64,000 nt of DNA from Uranotaenia lowii (taxonomy: Eukaryota; Arthropoda; Insecta; Diptera; Culicidae): the NCBI RefSeq assembly GCF_029784155.1, contig NC_073693.1:116214503-116278502 (forward strand), written 5' to 3'. The position numbers and the translations under genes are program-made. Below the pieces are notes generated by a model, which worked only from the letters and a program-made list of their open reading frames with translations, was not told the origin of the DNA and made no database searches. The stretch's first letter is position 1. Each line of letters starts with the position of its first letter. Below, one piece after another: positions 44,553 to 56,644 of the stretch.

Positions 44553-47500
44553 TTGTATACATATAACCGAAATAAAAACAATCGTCACTTCTTAAGAGTT
44601 CTGCAACTTAAAATCAGAGGCTTAAACGATCCAGATAAGTTGGATTCTTTAAAAATGTTGTTAGAAGAATTCCCTGCGTCTATCGATATCTTAGTTCTTG
44701 GTGAGACATGGTTGAAAATGGAAAAAAAAAATACCTGGCCACTGTTGATGGATATCGCAGCTTCCTTTCCTGTCGTCCAGATTCTAGCAGTGGTGGACTT
44801 GCTGTTCTTGTCAAAGAGTCCCTTAATGTCTCAGAAATCGAAAATTTACATATTGATGGCTTTCACTATATACACATACGTCTCGAACCAGGTTGCTCGT
44901 CAATTGACGTCCATGCAGATTACCGACCTCCTTCTCAAAATGTACAGTTTTTCCTCGACAAACTTGATTCCGTATTTGCATCTTTGAAGTCAAATTCCCA
45001 TTTTTTGCTGATAGGTGACATGAACATTCCAGTCAATAAAACAAATTGCCCCGTAGTCAACCAATACGTAGATCTTCTAAACTGTTACGGATGTCGAGTG
45101 TCGAATACGTTTATAACCCGTCCAGCAAGCTGTAACATTCTCGATCATGTTGTTTGTCCAGATTTATTATTCGAACAAATATTAAGTGAAACAGTTTCAC
45201 GCGATATTAGCGACCACAGCATGGTTTTGACCACCTTGAATCTAAAAAAATCCATAGTTCACCGCAAGTTGGAAAAAGTAGTGGTGCAACATGATAAATT
45301 TAACGAAGCGTTCCGTGTAGAGTTTTACAACCTTCAAGCGAACAGCCCTGCCGAAAAACTGGAAAAGCTCAGTACATTGTATGGTCAACTAAAAGAAAAA
45401 TACTCAAATACGATATCTATCGAAGCCAAGGTCAAAGGATATTGTCCGTGGATGTCGCTAGACGTGTGGAATCTGAGGCGGATGAAAGAAAAAGCTCTTG
45501 AGCGTAGCAAAAAGCACCCTGCTAACGATGAATTGAAAAATACTTTGATGCTAGTATCGAAAAATCTCATTCGTGCCAAAGCTGCGGCAAAGAAAATGTA
45601 TTACCAAAAACTATTCCAAAACTCGAATCAGATAGTTATGTGGAAAAACCTAAATCACTTGATAGGAGCGAATGAGTCGAAAAGGGAGATGATAAAGTTA
45701 GAGCTAAATGGAATGGAAATGGATTTAATAACTATTTTTGTAACATTGGGGCTCAACTCGCGGCCACAATCCCAAGAAATGCCCGTAGTAATGAACATCG
45801 ATTCATCGGAAGCGAAAACAGTATCTTTCTTCAACCAGCGTCAGAACAAGAAGTTATTCAGAAAATTAGCAAGCTTGATTCTTCTAAGAGTCCAGGACCA
45901 GATGGGATTCCAGCGCACTTTGTCAAAACGAATCATCATCCTTTGTTAAAGGATATTTTCAACGACTGTATACAGAACGGTGTATTCCCAGAGTTTTACC
46001 GATCTTTAAAGCAGGAAATAAAATGAACCGTAGTAACTATCGACCAATATCAATACTATCGTTTTTTAGTAAGATCCTAGAACAGCTTATAGCAGATCGT
46101 GTCACGCAATTTCTAAATCACCATAAACTACTGTATAGCTATCAATACGGATTTCGAGAAGGATCGAGTACTCAAACAGCAGCAACCGAACTAGTTGATG
46201 CCATCCACAATGCTCTGGATAATCGCAAATTTATGGGCGTGCTATTCTTGGACCTGAAAAAGGCTTTTGACACCATCGATCACTCAATTCTCCTTCAAAA
46301 ACTGGATGCTCATGGAATCAGGGGTAATGCGAACTCTCTACTTGCTAGTTACCTAACTAAAAGGAAGCAATACGTCCAAGTTAATCAAGCGACAAGTGAC
46401 CTAGCAGAACTTCCAGTTGGGGTTCCTCAAGGAAGCAACCTAGGGCCTCTTCTGTTTATCATCTATCTTAACGATTTGCATGAGTTAAATTTGTATGGTA
46501 AACCCAGACTGTTTGCTGATGATACCTCGTTGTCATACGAACACGCTGACGTTAGTACAATAACTTCCCAGATGTCAAAGGATTTGGAAAAGCTGAAAGC
46601 ATTTTTCGACGCCAATCTTCTCTCTCTGAACCTAGATAAAACCAAATATATGATCTTCAGATCAACGAATCGCCTGTCTGCGGACCACTGTCAGTTGAAA
46701 ATTGATCAAACCACGATTGAACAAGTTAAAACGTTTAAGTATCTGGGTCTTAACTTTGACGAGCGTATAAGATGGAACGTGCATGTAAATGGCCTTCGAA
46801 AAGAATTAAGTGCAATACACAGTATCATCTGGAAAATATCGAGATTCGTACCAACCAAACAGTTAACTTGTTTATACCATGCTTTTGTGCAAACCAAGTT
46901 GCAATACATGGTTTCGATTTGGGGAGCAGCAAGGAAAAGTGACATCAAACCACTCCAAGCTATGCAGAACCGTTGCCTGAAAGCTGTGTACAAACGACCC
47001 AAACTGAACTCCACCCACAGCCAATTTCGTGAAGCATCGCAGTCGATACTACTAATAGCCGCATTAAGGGAACTCCAAAGCGTCATTCAGATCCACAACA
47101 AGCTACATAATCCGCTTTTTCACCATAACCAACCAATCCAGTATTTGATGCACTGGTTTCCTACAAGATCAAGAGGGAACCTAGTACACAGAAGAGCCAA
47201 TACGGAGAAGATGAAGAGATCACCCGAATATTATAGCAAATTGAAGTACAATAACCTCCCAGGATTTCTGAACTCGTTACGAATAAACTCAGCTTTAAAC
47301 GCCAAGTAAAAGCCTACCTGAAAACCAACTTAATTAACTACCTAACTTAAAGTAAACCAAAGCAAGAAAAAATCAACTGTAACCTAATTCAGCTGTAAAA
47401 CAAGCTCGCAAGTACCCCCTTAACAGAGAGTAATCTCACTGGGGGCACGAACAGTCGAAATCCTCACTTCCAATATATCCGCCACTAATCGCCACCATAC

Positions 47501-47720
47501 CGTATTTTCTCTGTATCCCCTCTCTGTCAGCCACCGCCTGCCGCAAACCGCCCCACCAACCGCCCACACCAACCGCCAACACCCGCCACCAAACCGCCTC
47601 GAACCACAACAACCAAATGAAAAATTATAATGTGTTAGTTAAGAAAAGAAATAATGTTGAAATCAAATATTGTAAATAAGAAGTAATGAAAAAATTATGA
47701 ATAAATAGTGAGGAGGTTTT
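44553..47720 (+). mobile_element. Non-LTR retrotransposon (CR1/L2/Jockey-like), 5' truncated
   Basis: It holds the endonuclease and reverse transcriptase of ORF2 without any ORF1 upstream, then a GC-rich 3' UTR (47310-47640) and an AT-rich tail with AATAAA near 47700. The 5' edge cannot be set closely; the coding homology begins near 44600. The block type places it in the Jockey/CR1 assemblage. Confidence 0.85.
44602..47309 (+). pseudogene. ORF2: apurinic-type endonuclease plus reverse transcriptase, frameshifted
   Basis: The endonuclease runs over about 44602-45250: catalytic Glu in LVLGETWL, YRPP, GDMN and the SDH box (DISDHSMV). The reverse transcriptase is the open frame 46023-47309: YRPISILSFFSKILEQL, FLDLKKAFDTIDHSIL with the first Asp, GVPQGSNLGPLLF, and the FADD box (RLFADDTSL). 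A C-terminal part follows with KYLGLNFD and a Leu/Arg-rich tail. At least three frameshifts separate these parts: at the A-run near 44720-44731, near 45715, and near 45985 just before the IFKAGN motif. The protein copied mRNA at a nicked target in live relatives; this copy is dead. Confidence 0.88.
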
Positions 47721-48689
47721 ATGCCTACGGGAGCATGATAATGTCTATAAATTGTTTTGGCGCAATAATATGAGGTTCAAAGTTGGAGCATTTACGGGTA
47801 TATTATTCATAAGCTTTGTATCATACATAGGAAACGGCGCCGACCATATCCTAGTAGTCAAAAGATAGTTTGGAAAAGATAGATAGAGATAATGTAAGTC
47901 GCTTTATCATTATCTTTATCTATGGGAAGGGAGAAAATGAGTAACTTTGGAAGTTGGCAACCCTAAATAAAGTTGCACACTATGTCTGTTTGCCAAATTT
48001 CGTATTTCATTTATTTGTGGCACCGACCACGAAAAGCCTCCATTATAGTAGTTTTTGAAAAATGGCTATTATTTCTTCAGATTTGTAGATTCGATCAAAC
48101 CTTTTAATCTCAATCAATCACAAACATCTTTCTACACCTAATGAACAATGTTTTGAAGAAATTTTCAAAATCACATTGAAATAAATGAACAATCTAAAAT
48201 ACTGTTTTTGAACTTTTATGGGCCATAACTTCTATAAACCTCAAAACAACGGATTTAAACCTGTTCAGTAGGGTGTCCCAAAATTGCATTGTCTGGGAAT
48301 CTGGGTTCTTTAGCAATAAAATATTAAAATGAACAAAAAATTAATCAAACCTGAAGTCTAATAGATTATAAGACAAACAAATAATCTATGAAAGATTTAG
48401 ACAAATGCCGGACTGGAAACTGAATTTCAGAATCAATAACAAACAATAAAACTTTGTAGTTACCTGAAAATATGTAAATGTATTAAAATGAATGAATTAT
48501 GAATTAAAAAAAAATCAGACATCCAGCCGAAATCTTTATTTTAGAATCGTATTCTAAATTTTTAAAGCTGGACCCAGATACAGTGTCTGATATTCAAATA
48601 TGAACTTAACTGAAAAAGCTTCATTTGATCAAGTGGTTTTAAAGTTTGCATAATTTAGAATTGGAACAAACTGTTGCTTATATTGAGTC
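47721..48689. other. AT-rich intergenic DNA, no gene seen
   Basis: No open frame, RNA or clear repeat was recognised. Confidence 0.45.
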
Positions 48690-49320
48690 GCTCCTGGTGT
48701 ACGGAATTGGAAGCTCTTGGCACCCACGTGTTCCGGTTCGATGGGTGGCTTCTGGTGGACGATGAATCCCGTGTCAAGGCTGACTTCGGGCAATTCCCAG
48801 ATCAGAAATTATACTTGGCAACGGCTCGGGGAGATGTTTCAGCCCAAATTAATTTTTTTTTTACCGACAAATGCACAATGCAAGAAAATTTTTGAATTGG
48901 CAGGGCATTTGCAGCTGTGGCCAATAACGAAAGTTTTCGTTACAATTAAGACAATGACGTTGGAACTATACCAAAAACAGTGTCTCCAAAATCATTCGAT
49001 CCCACGACCATCCCATAATGTTTTGGCCAGATTTGGCAAGCTGTCATTACAGCAAAGTCGTTCAAGAAAGGTATTCAGAGAAAGTGGTCCAGTTTGTTCC
49101 GAAAAACCTTAACCCACCCAACTGCCTCCAGTTCCGCCCTATCGAGAAATACAATCATGAAGAGGAGACTCAAGGCAAAGGAAAAGGTTGTCAAAGACAT
49201 CATTCAGATGAATACAGGGTAGAATAAAATAGCTAAAACGATGGAAAAAGAAGATGCACGCCGCCTAATGAGCCGTGTTACAGGATAAAATCTAGAATTC
49301 CTTTGAAACCGTGCCGAATA
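48690..49320 (+). pseudogene. Second, more diverged DD37E transposase remnant
   Basis: First catalytic block: LLVDDESRVKADFGQFPDQK, near 48746-48805. The second is WPDLASCHY near 49020-49050, and the third is Glu in FRPIEKYN, 37 residues after the second Asp, so the family spacing is retained. Frameshifts and stops lie near 48890 and 48940. The sequence differs well beyond the three copies at 3-322, 23275-27513 and 29617-30378, so this is another subfamily. No inverted ends were identified. Confidence 0.75.
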
Positions 49321-49357
49321 TTTTGATCCGTATTTTTTCTTATAAGTATGAAAGCAC

Positions 49358-50335
49358 ACGGAAAATAAAAAAAAGGTAAAATTTACCTTTTTGCGAGGTG
49401 AATTTTTTCCACCCCTCTTTTTAGGTAAATTTTACCTTTTTTTCATTCACCTAGCAAAAAGGTAAATTATACCTTTTTTCAATTCACCTAGCAAAAAGGT
49501 ATATTTTACCTTTTTCGCATTCACCTAGCAAAATAGTAAATAATACCGTTTTCCCATTTACTGATTTAAAAGGTAAATGCTGGTTTGTTTGATTGTTTTC
49601 TTCAATAAGAATTAAAAAAATACAAAATTCTTTCAAAAATGATATTTATTGGAGATAAATAGGGACTGATAATTCGGCTTCGCGTTCTTCTGAACCGCTT
49701 TGGCCACTTAATCCACCTGCGTTGCGTACATTCATGGCCTCCTCCGTTCGACTAATCCTGTCAGGTTCGGCTTTTCCGGCTGGAGGATGACGTGGAATAC
49801 ACCTCAAAGCTCTCTGGGCCGATCTGAAACAAAATCAATAGTATTATGACGAGAACCAGCACAACTAAATGATATTTAAGAACACTTACCATTCTATTCC
49901 GATTTTCACATATTAGGCACAAAGCAAAACTTGTTCCTAGAATGACAAAACAGCTTAACCTCAATGAACGGGTTCGGCGAATAGTTACTTTTTTTAGAAG
50001 AATTGTACCGTTTTGTTTGGCTCAATCCAGGTCAATTACACCTCGCCACGAGGTAAGTTTTACCTTATTTGGATTTACCTTTTTTTCTAGGTGAATTATA
50101 CTTTTTTATCGAGCTCAATTCAGGTGAACTTCACCTCGCTACGAGGTAAGATTTACCTTTTCTGGATTCACCTTTTTTCTCGGTGAATTGTACCTTTTTT
50201 CAAATCTCGATTCAGGTAAATTTTACCTCACTGTGAGGTGAGTTTCACCTCGAAGAGGTAGAAGTTACTATTTTTGCTTTCACGAGCGTTCACCTTTGCT
50301 AACTCGGTAAATTTTACCTTTTTATTATTTTCCGT
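49358..50335. mobile_element. 978-bp element with palindrome-studded ends
   Basis: The ends ACGGAAAATAAAAAAAAGG (49358) and ATTATTTTCCGT (50335) are inverted repeats. GCAC flanks both sides (49354-49357 and 50336-50339). About 250 bases inside each end are built of short palindromic or mirrored words: GGTAAAATTTACC, AGGTGAATT, TTCACCT, CACCTCG(C/A)(C/T)ACGAGGTAAG. The middle (about 49630-49980) is unlike the ends, GC-richer, with an open minus-strand frame at 49964-49761, a GTAAGT and a TTTCAG, and AATAAA near 49637. That middle may be a captured gene fragment. The 4-bp duplication does not settle the superfamily. Confidence 0.7.
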
Positions 50336-50613
50336 GCACTTCATTTTTATATATACACCCAAAATAATAAATAAACTGAGCTTTTAATGCATCCTATCGA
50401 TTCTACGTGTGCTTTGTAGTAGCTACTGTTTTTCTGTATAACTGACACATGCATTTCACGTAAAGTCTAAGTAGATGAATTGATATTAGTTTTCTGCAGT
50501 TTTCTCACGGGTGTAGTAGTAAATTCTGATTGGAAAATCGAACTGCTAGTCAGCAAACTTGATTTTTTGTAGTGAAAAAGCGGCAGCGGATAATCGATAA
50601 AGTCGGAGGTCGA

Positions 50614-50932
50614 ATGGCGAATGCAAATTCCGGTAAATTCAATTAGTTTTTGGATCGATAGCTGAATTTATATCGTCATATGCTTCTTATTTTTTTCTAG
50701 GCGAGAAATATAAGAAAAAGAAGGAGCATCATTGGAAACCTTAGCACCGTAATTAAAATGGAAAGACGATTCCAGTCTGGAAGATTACGGAGATGTCGGT
50801 GATGAAGGCAGTCAAACGCTTCCGGATGGAATTTCGTCTTGCCCGGTTTCCCCAGTAAAGAAATTACCGGAACCAATATGGGTTATGTCCATTATGGCAA
50901 CAGAAAACAGTCGCGTCATCCTCACAAGGTAA
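50614..50932 (+). pseudogene. Unrecognised gene remnant next to the 5.7 kb element
   Basis: Coding-like sequence: a short first piece MANANSG ending at a donor (GTAAAT, near 50633), an acceptor TTTTTTCTAG near 50700, then SGEKYKKKKEHHWKP followed by a stop. A shifted frame then reads WKDDSSLEDYGDVGDEGSQT and VKKLPEPIWVMSIMATENSR to a stop at 50930-50932, just after a possible exon end ACAAG|GTAAAC. Codon quality is much better than in the flanks. A stop and frame change argue for a broken gene or sequence errors. The family was not recognised. Confidence 0.4.
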
Positions 50933-51559
50933 ACTACACAGTTAGAAAAATCCACGGATTTTTACATGAAAGAGCATGGGTAGAAGGGAATCGGGTAATT
51001 ACACGTGAAACTCCAGTTCATTACATGTAATTCTTCTTGACATGTAAAGCATTTATAACACGTAATTACACTTGACATGTAAAACACATCTCATGTAAAT
51101 CTTTCCAACAAGTTTTGTTTACAGGAAATTTACATTTCAATTCTTATTTTCATATCAGTCTTATTGGAATTTGTTTGTTCATGGAATACTTTGGATTTCA
51201 ATAACGAAGCAGAGCGTAGTTTAATCATACCATTTATTGGACAATGCAAAGTTTGTGGTTTTTTAAATGTTCTTTAAATGTTTAAGTCACCGTTGTTGTT
51301 ATCTTCTCGTTTTTTAGATTGATTTTTTTCGGTTATGGCTGTAACACATTGGAAGCACTTTTGGTTCTGTTCAATCCTTCGGTGAACAAATATGTTCGGT
51401 CGAAAATGCATAAATGACAGAGCGATGACCATCCAGATCTGTAACATATAAACATATTTTTAATGGTACGCAAATGTAGAATGAATTTCATTATACAAAT
51501 TTGAGATTAATGTTTGGAGCTGGCACAATAAGTTAGTTGAAAATTAATATGTTTTAATA

Positions 51560-52960
51560 AAATTTTATTTACCATCCCTGGCGGTCTCTTTACCGCTAGC
51601 AGTGCTCAACAGATGATGCGTGCCAAAATAGCTATTCGGCGGAGTCTTCGCATCCACGAGTTCCTATTCCTGAAACACAGTTATAATTGTTAGCCGGAAA
51701 AAATCCACATAGAATTAACAACTTCTTTTTGAGAAAACTTACTCGACCAGAACCTATTTCTTTTGGTGCCTCTTTCGAGTAATTGTGATTCCGGTGTGCG
51801 CTTCATGAAGCTTTTTTCGAGTCCATTCACGCCAAGTTCGTTTTTTTCAGAAATCATGGCTTTATTGATGGCCAACTCTTCCGCTTGTCATTCGATTTTG
51901 TGAATTTTATCCTAAGGAAAAAAGAGTAAAATTACAATTGATATAAACTAGAGCTTATTAACAGGTTTGATAATATATGCCGAACATTAAGCAACTCACC
52001 TGATAATCAATTTGAGTTGCGTTGCATAACTGCCAGGCTGAGAACGATCTGTCGCAGCCAGCTGACGCAGAGAAGAATCCGTCCTCGACTGAATAGTTCA
52101 TCAACTGAATAGTTAAAAAAAAACGTTACATTTGCAAGGGCATGTGAGAGACGAACAATTACTTTTGTGCTTGTAAAGCCCTCACAGGAAATCGGAACAC
52201 TCTTATCTAGATTAAAATTTAATTGTGTTTAGTTAAAAAAATGTGTATTTTCTTTTAAGAGCATGCCGATCGAACTAATATACCTGCAGATTTCATCGTG
52301 GTAGAGCTTGCTCCAGACCGAAAATAGAACTACTTGACCAAATTCCTAATGTTCTCAGATTTGGGGTCGATGGCAGAGAGAAAAAGCCAGTTCTTGTCCA
52401 CGCCAGACGCGGAGATTGTGGTGTTTTGTCCTCACCGAACAGCCACATAAAAGCAAATACATGCATGTAGTAACATTGTTGATAAATGCCAGAAATCATC
52501 AAATCCAGTAAATTTTTTCGACATGGTAGTGGAACATCCTCGGTTGAATAACACCGTTTGAATTGTCGAAATGAAATGTACCTTTCTGCCGCTCATCAAA
52601 TCTGTCCTTAGATTTAGGTTCTTCAATCAGAGTTCGTTCAGCGGCATTCATTTTCTCAACTAGTTTCGATTCCTTCTTGGCCAGAGCCGTTTTTCTCATT
52701 CGTCTTTCCTGTTGAGCACCAGCACCTCGAGCCGTCTTGCACTAGAACTTGACCAACTTCTCGATGTTGACTTCCTTTGTCTTGGCACAACCTGTGACTG
52801 GTTCAGCAAAGTCGTAAACAAACGGGTCACACTACCGCACGGTACCCGGAAATGGAACTTCTGCAGATAGTCGGCAGTTTTTTTCGTTTCGCCGAATACA
52901 AAATTTAGCGAAACCCTAACCTTGGCACCGGAGAACTTGGCTATCGAAAGAAAGAATTAT
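51560..52960 (-). pseudogene. Unrecognised multi-exon coding remnant
   Basis: Several minus-strand pieces read as good protein and are joined by short GT-AG introns. In 5' to 3' order: about 52950-52505 (LQKFHFRVPCG; then RRMRKTALAKKESKLVEKMN and EEPKSKDRFDERQKGTFHFD); about 52425-52288 (DKNWLFLSAIDPKSENIRNL); about 52205-52160 (KSVPISCEGFTS); about 52100-52019 (MNYSVEDGFFSASAGCDRSF, ending TQIDYQ before GTGAGT); about 51912-51746 (EELAINKAMISEKNELGVNG, ending before GTAAGT); and about 51665-51575. In-frame stops break it in at least three places. I do not recognise the family; the first part is charged and coiled-coil-like. It lies inside the 5.7 kb element. Confidence 0.45.
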
Positions 52961-54402
52961 CCTGCCTGGTCACAGCGGAAATATAGAATCCGACCTAAAA
53001 AGAAAAAAACAAAATTATCTAAAAAAATAACAAAATTTTGATAAATCGACGTACACAATCACTCTCCGGCTGGCAGCTTAGTTAAATTGAAATTTATTTA
53101 CATAATTACTCAATCAGCAGATGCGGCGAAATGGGCGAAATTCAAGTAATAATAAATCTGTTCAATGAAGTCTGGTCGAAAAAGGCTGAAACAAGTAAAA
53201 ATGGATTGACAGTTGATCACCTGCTTCTTTCCAATTGACTTAAATCGATCGAAACGATTCCTGTTGCCGAGCCGGATCAGTTTCGACTATTTTCGACTAT
53301 TTTAACTTGCTTCATTGAACAACGAACTATCTAGTTTCAACCAAAAATTAGCTCATTGAACAACTAGCTACAGAAACCAGTAGAAACCAATTTCTACATA
53401 CGATTGAACGAAGCTAATATTTACGTTTGAACATCTGCGACAAAAATCGAGCCGGAAAATTACCTAGATCAAAAGGGCGTAACCTAAACCTTAAACATGG
53501 AAAAGTGTCAAATGAGTTTCGCTTTAAACACAAAATAATATTAATTCACTAAACGTTATAAAGACGAAACAACATGAACAACAGCATTTAGCGAATCACA
53601 AATGTGTCCGTATATTATTGATTTCCAAAAAGTTGTTTTTTTGAGTTAAATTTTATTATTTACATTTAAATTTTTAACAAATTTTACTGTGAATTTCGAA
53701 ATATTGCACAATAAACAGTTTCGAAAACATTTGATTGAGTTAATTAGAAAATCGAAACTAAGGGAATTTTATTCTAAACGACTCACGACCATTTCAGAAC
53801 TTATTTGATTATTTTGTAAGGCAAATTTGAGAATGAATGTTTGATCGTGTCATGATTTGGAGCAGGGGCAAATATAATAGCGCCAGCACTAAATTTTACT
53901 TCGGAAGTCCGGACTTCCGATCCCGAACTTACTTCCGAACTTTTGACAGTTGTGTTTAAAAAAATAACAGTGTATTATATGCAACGTTGCCACACATAAA
54001 TTGGTATCCACCAGAGTATCTCTACATACATTAAGCGGGCCACAGACTACACAACATTGGTGCAAATGCGATGAAATTTTGTCGCTGTGAACACGATTTG
54101 CATCGTGTATGGCACTGCATGTATGAGCGCCCAAACGGTTTGAGTAATATCGGTTGGGTTCGAAATATTTTGTACAAACCACCACCCTCTGCCGGGGTGG
54201 AAATGTTTTTTTGTTGCTTTTACTGTTTTCGCCAGCAATCGTTTGTGTTCGCGTGAAATATACTCCTACGGGCATGAATGAGATACACAAACGATTCAAA
54301 TAAATTTGTGGCAACGTTGATTTGAAAATTTCTTGGCGCACGCTTAAATAAAACGACTCAATGTGTTTTGGTCGGAAGTCAGCCATGATACCAGTTCACC
54401 AA

Positions 54403-54880
54403 CTGGGTTGCCAGGTGCCCAGATTTGTCTGTAAAACCAAGACTTTTGACCCTTCGTCCAGATATTGGTCAGACACAGATTTTGCCCAGATTTTTGCTGA
54501 GAGTGCCCAGATTTTACAGACTTTCAAAATTGAGTGATAAAATCAATATTCATGCAGTGGATTTGATCTGTAAGTGCCAGATTAGACTGAAATCTTGCTT
54601 GTATTCATTGGTATTTGACCAATCATTCATTAAAACAATTTTTTTAAAAATAAAATTGGCATGGTACGTGGTAGGAAACAGTGTTTGTTATATAGTTCTC
54701 AATATAATCCGAATATCGCAGGATAACCTAACCCCCCCCCCCCTCCCCCCCCCCCCCCGCTCACAAGCATCGTCAAATTTCTTGTTTAGTACAAATTTGT
54801 AATCTTCCCTATGCCCAGACACACACAGACTTTTTTTCGAAATTGCCCAGATTTTTACTCCTCAACACCTGGCATCCCTG
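54403..54880. mobile_element. 478-bp hAT MITE with perfect 8-bp duplication
   Basis: Ends CTGGGTTGCCAGGTG and CACCTGGCATCCCTG are inverted repeats. TTCACCAA stands on both sides (54395-54402, 54881-54888), a perfect 8-bp target duplication typical of hAT. TGCCCAGATTTT words recur inside. A C-run of 29 bases with one T lies at 54732-54760. A related terminus is at 13229 and possibly at 7487. Confidence 0.88.
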
Positions 54881-55627
54881 TTCACCAACGACGTTTATAA
54901 AATTTTTATCTAAACGCACAATACAATAGAGTGTAACAGGTTTGACAAAACGATGCCTCTAGATGTGTTAGTTGGATGTCTTCAAAAATGAATGAAATTA
55001 TTCATTTTGTATTATGAAGTTCTATTAAAGATTATTGAATACGGAAAGAATTAGAATATTAAAAATTGATAAATTTTTTGAATATGGATTAATATTTATA
55101 AAATTTTTATAAAAAATATGTTTTGAATTATTTAATTAAAATACTACAACTCCATGAACCTGATGTAAATATAACAGCGCAGCACCTTTTATTCACTCTC
55201 CTTTGGTTGATTCTTTCGAAATAAACATTCGAATGGTTTTAGCCGGTGTTTAGTAATTGAAAAAAAAAAGAAATTTGAGACACCAGTTAATTGAAATTCT
55301 AAAAAGCCGGAACTGTGTTAAGAACCGATGAAAATCTACTACAGGAAACAACTGCTCTCTTCGGAATTGGGGACAATAGAGAGGCCACGATATCTATTTT
55401 TAAAGTAGTAATATTTAAGTGATCACGAAAGATTATAAAATTGTAATTTAAAACATCTAAGTTTATCCGGGACGGGAGAGTTTGAGTTAAAAGGCTGGAA
55501 CTATGGTCACGGTAAAAAATCTTTGCAGTTCTGCAGGCCAATGAAAATGGTAAGTATGACAATGTTAACCGAGCTTCTTTCCAGCTGTGAAGAGTTGATG
55601 TTAAACTTCATCTGTGGTTATACTCAC

Positions 55628-55770
55628 CGCCTTCATTCTCATTCAAATAATATTCAAGATTCCACTTCAGACGGCTTCCTTGTACCACAGAGAACTTGAA
55701 CTGTTTTTGTAGGACGTTCATAACAATTTCGTAACTTTCCGCAATCATTTAGTAGGCATCCGTTTCATTT
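55628..55770 (-). pseudogene. Unrecognised coding remnant, probable 5' exon of the broken gene
   Basis: The minus strand reads MIAESYEIVMNVLQKQFKFS and VVQGSRLKWNLEYYLNENEG and ends at a GTGAGT donor (55627-55622). One stop lies just upstream of the Met. Orientation and position suit an upstream exon of the remnant at 52960-51560 in the same 5.7 kb element, but no overlap proves this. Confidence 0.35.
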
Positions 55771-56644
55771 TAATCCATTTGGTTTTTAATTGGTGACCGT
55801 TAAACTAAAAAAGAATCACATTGATTTATTAAAGGAAAGTTGGTTTCCTTCAATTACCTTAATATGTTAAGCTTACTGAATTAAACGCTGCAACTCCAAT
55901 TGTGATCCAAATTTCAAGTTTTATTGCGGTTTAAAATTGTTTGATCAACTTTCTTCATTTGAAATATAACGAGGGTGCGATGTGGGTTCTGGTAATAAAC
56001 ATTAAGTACCAAAGCTGCAATCGTTTCAATTCGAACTAACTGAGACACAATATTCGCTACTGAATTCAACTTCAACTATTCAGACAGAAAAATTATGCAC
56101 ATCTTCAATTTTAAACACCCATTTCAGTTTAAATTCATCTTGACGAATTGTTCGCGACTTCGTTGAATTACAAATGGCTGACCTTTTTGAAAACCTAAGC
56201 TCACTAGCTTTGACATGTAAATGAGTTTGCATGCATTGGCAATTTACATGTTTTGTTTGAATTAAGAAATTTCACATGAACCAAGCTTTATAATTACTTG
56301 AAAACACCCGATTCCTTTCTACCCATGTTCTTACATGTAAGGTTACATGGTTCGATTCCAAAAACTCAGAATTACGTGCTTCGTAATATTACATGTTTTT
56401 TATCTGTTAATTTACAATACACAATAAAATAAAATGTGATCGGAGGTTTACATGAAACAAGCTTAAAAATTACATGAAAATACCCGATTCCTTTCTACCC
56501 ATGTTCTAACATGTGAGGTTACATGGATTTTCGAAATTGGAAATGTTTGTTTGTGTTTTTTACATGTCTTTGCGAGCGATTTTCATTTTCGAGTTCAAAA
56601 ATGCAAAATTCCGTGCAACGTAACATTACATTTTTTTTTCTGTG

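Larger units (their letters stand above)
50937..56644. mobile_element. 5.7 kb CACAG-ended element with ACATGTAA-rich ends
   Basis: Termini CACAGTTAGAAAAATC (50937) and the inverse of CACAGAAAAAAAAATG (ending 56644) are flanked by TA on both sides (50935-50936, 56645-56646). Within each end are many TTACATG/CATGTAA words. The unit CATGGGTAGAA(A/G)GGAATCGGGT occurs in the left end near 50974 and, in inverted orientation, twice in the right end (near 56310 and 56490). The interior (51550-55770) holds minus-strand coding remnants and a nested hAT MITE (54403-54880). No transposase was recognised. Confidence 0.6.

Noticed and set aside
44553..47309. An active retrotransposon
   Set aside because: At least three frameshifts separate endonuclease and reverse transcriptase blocks and ORF1 is absent.
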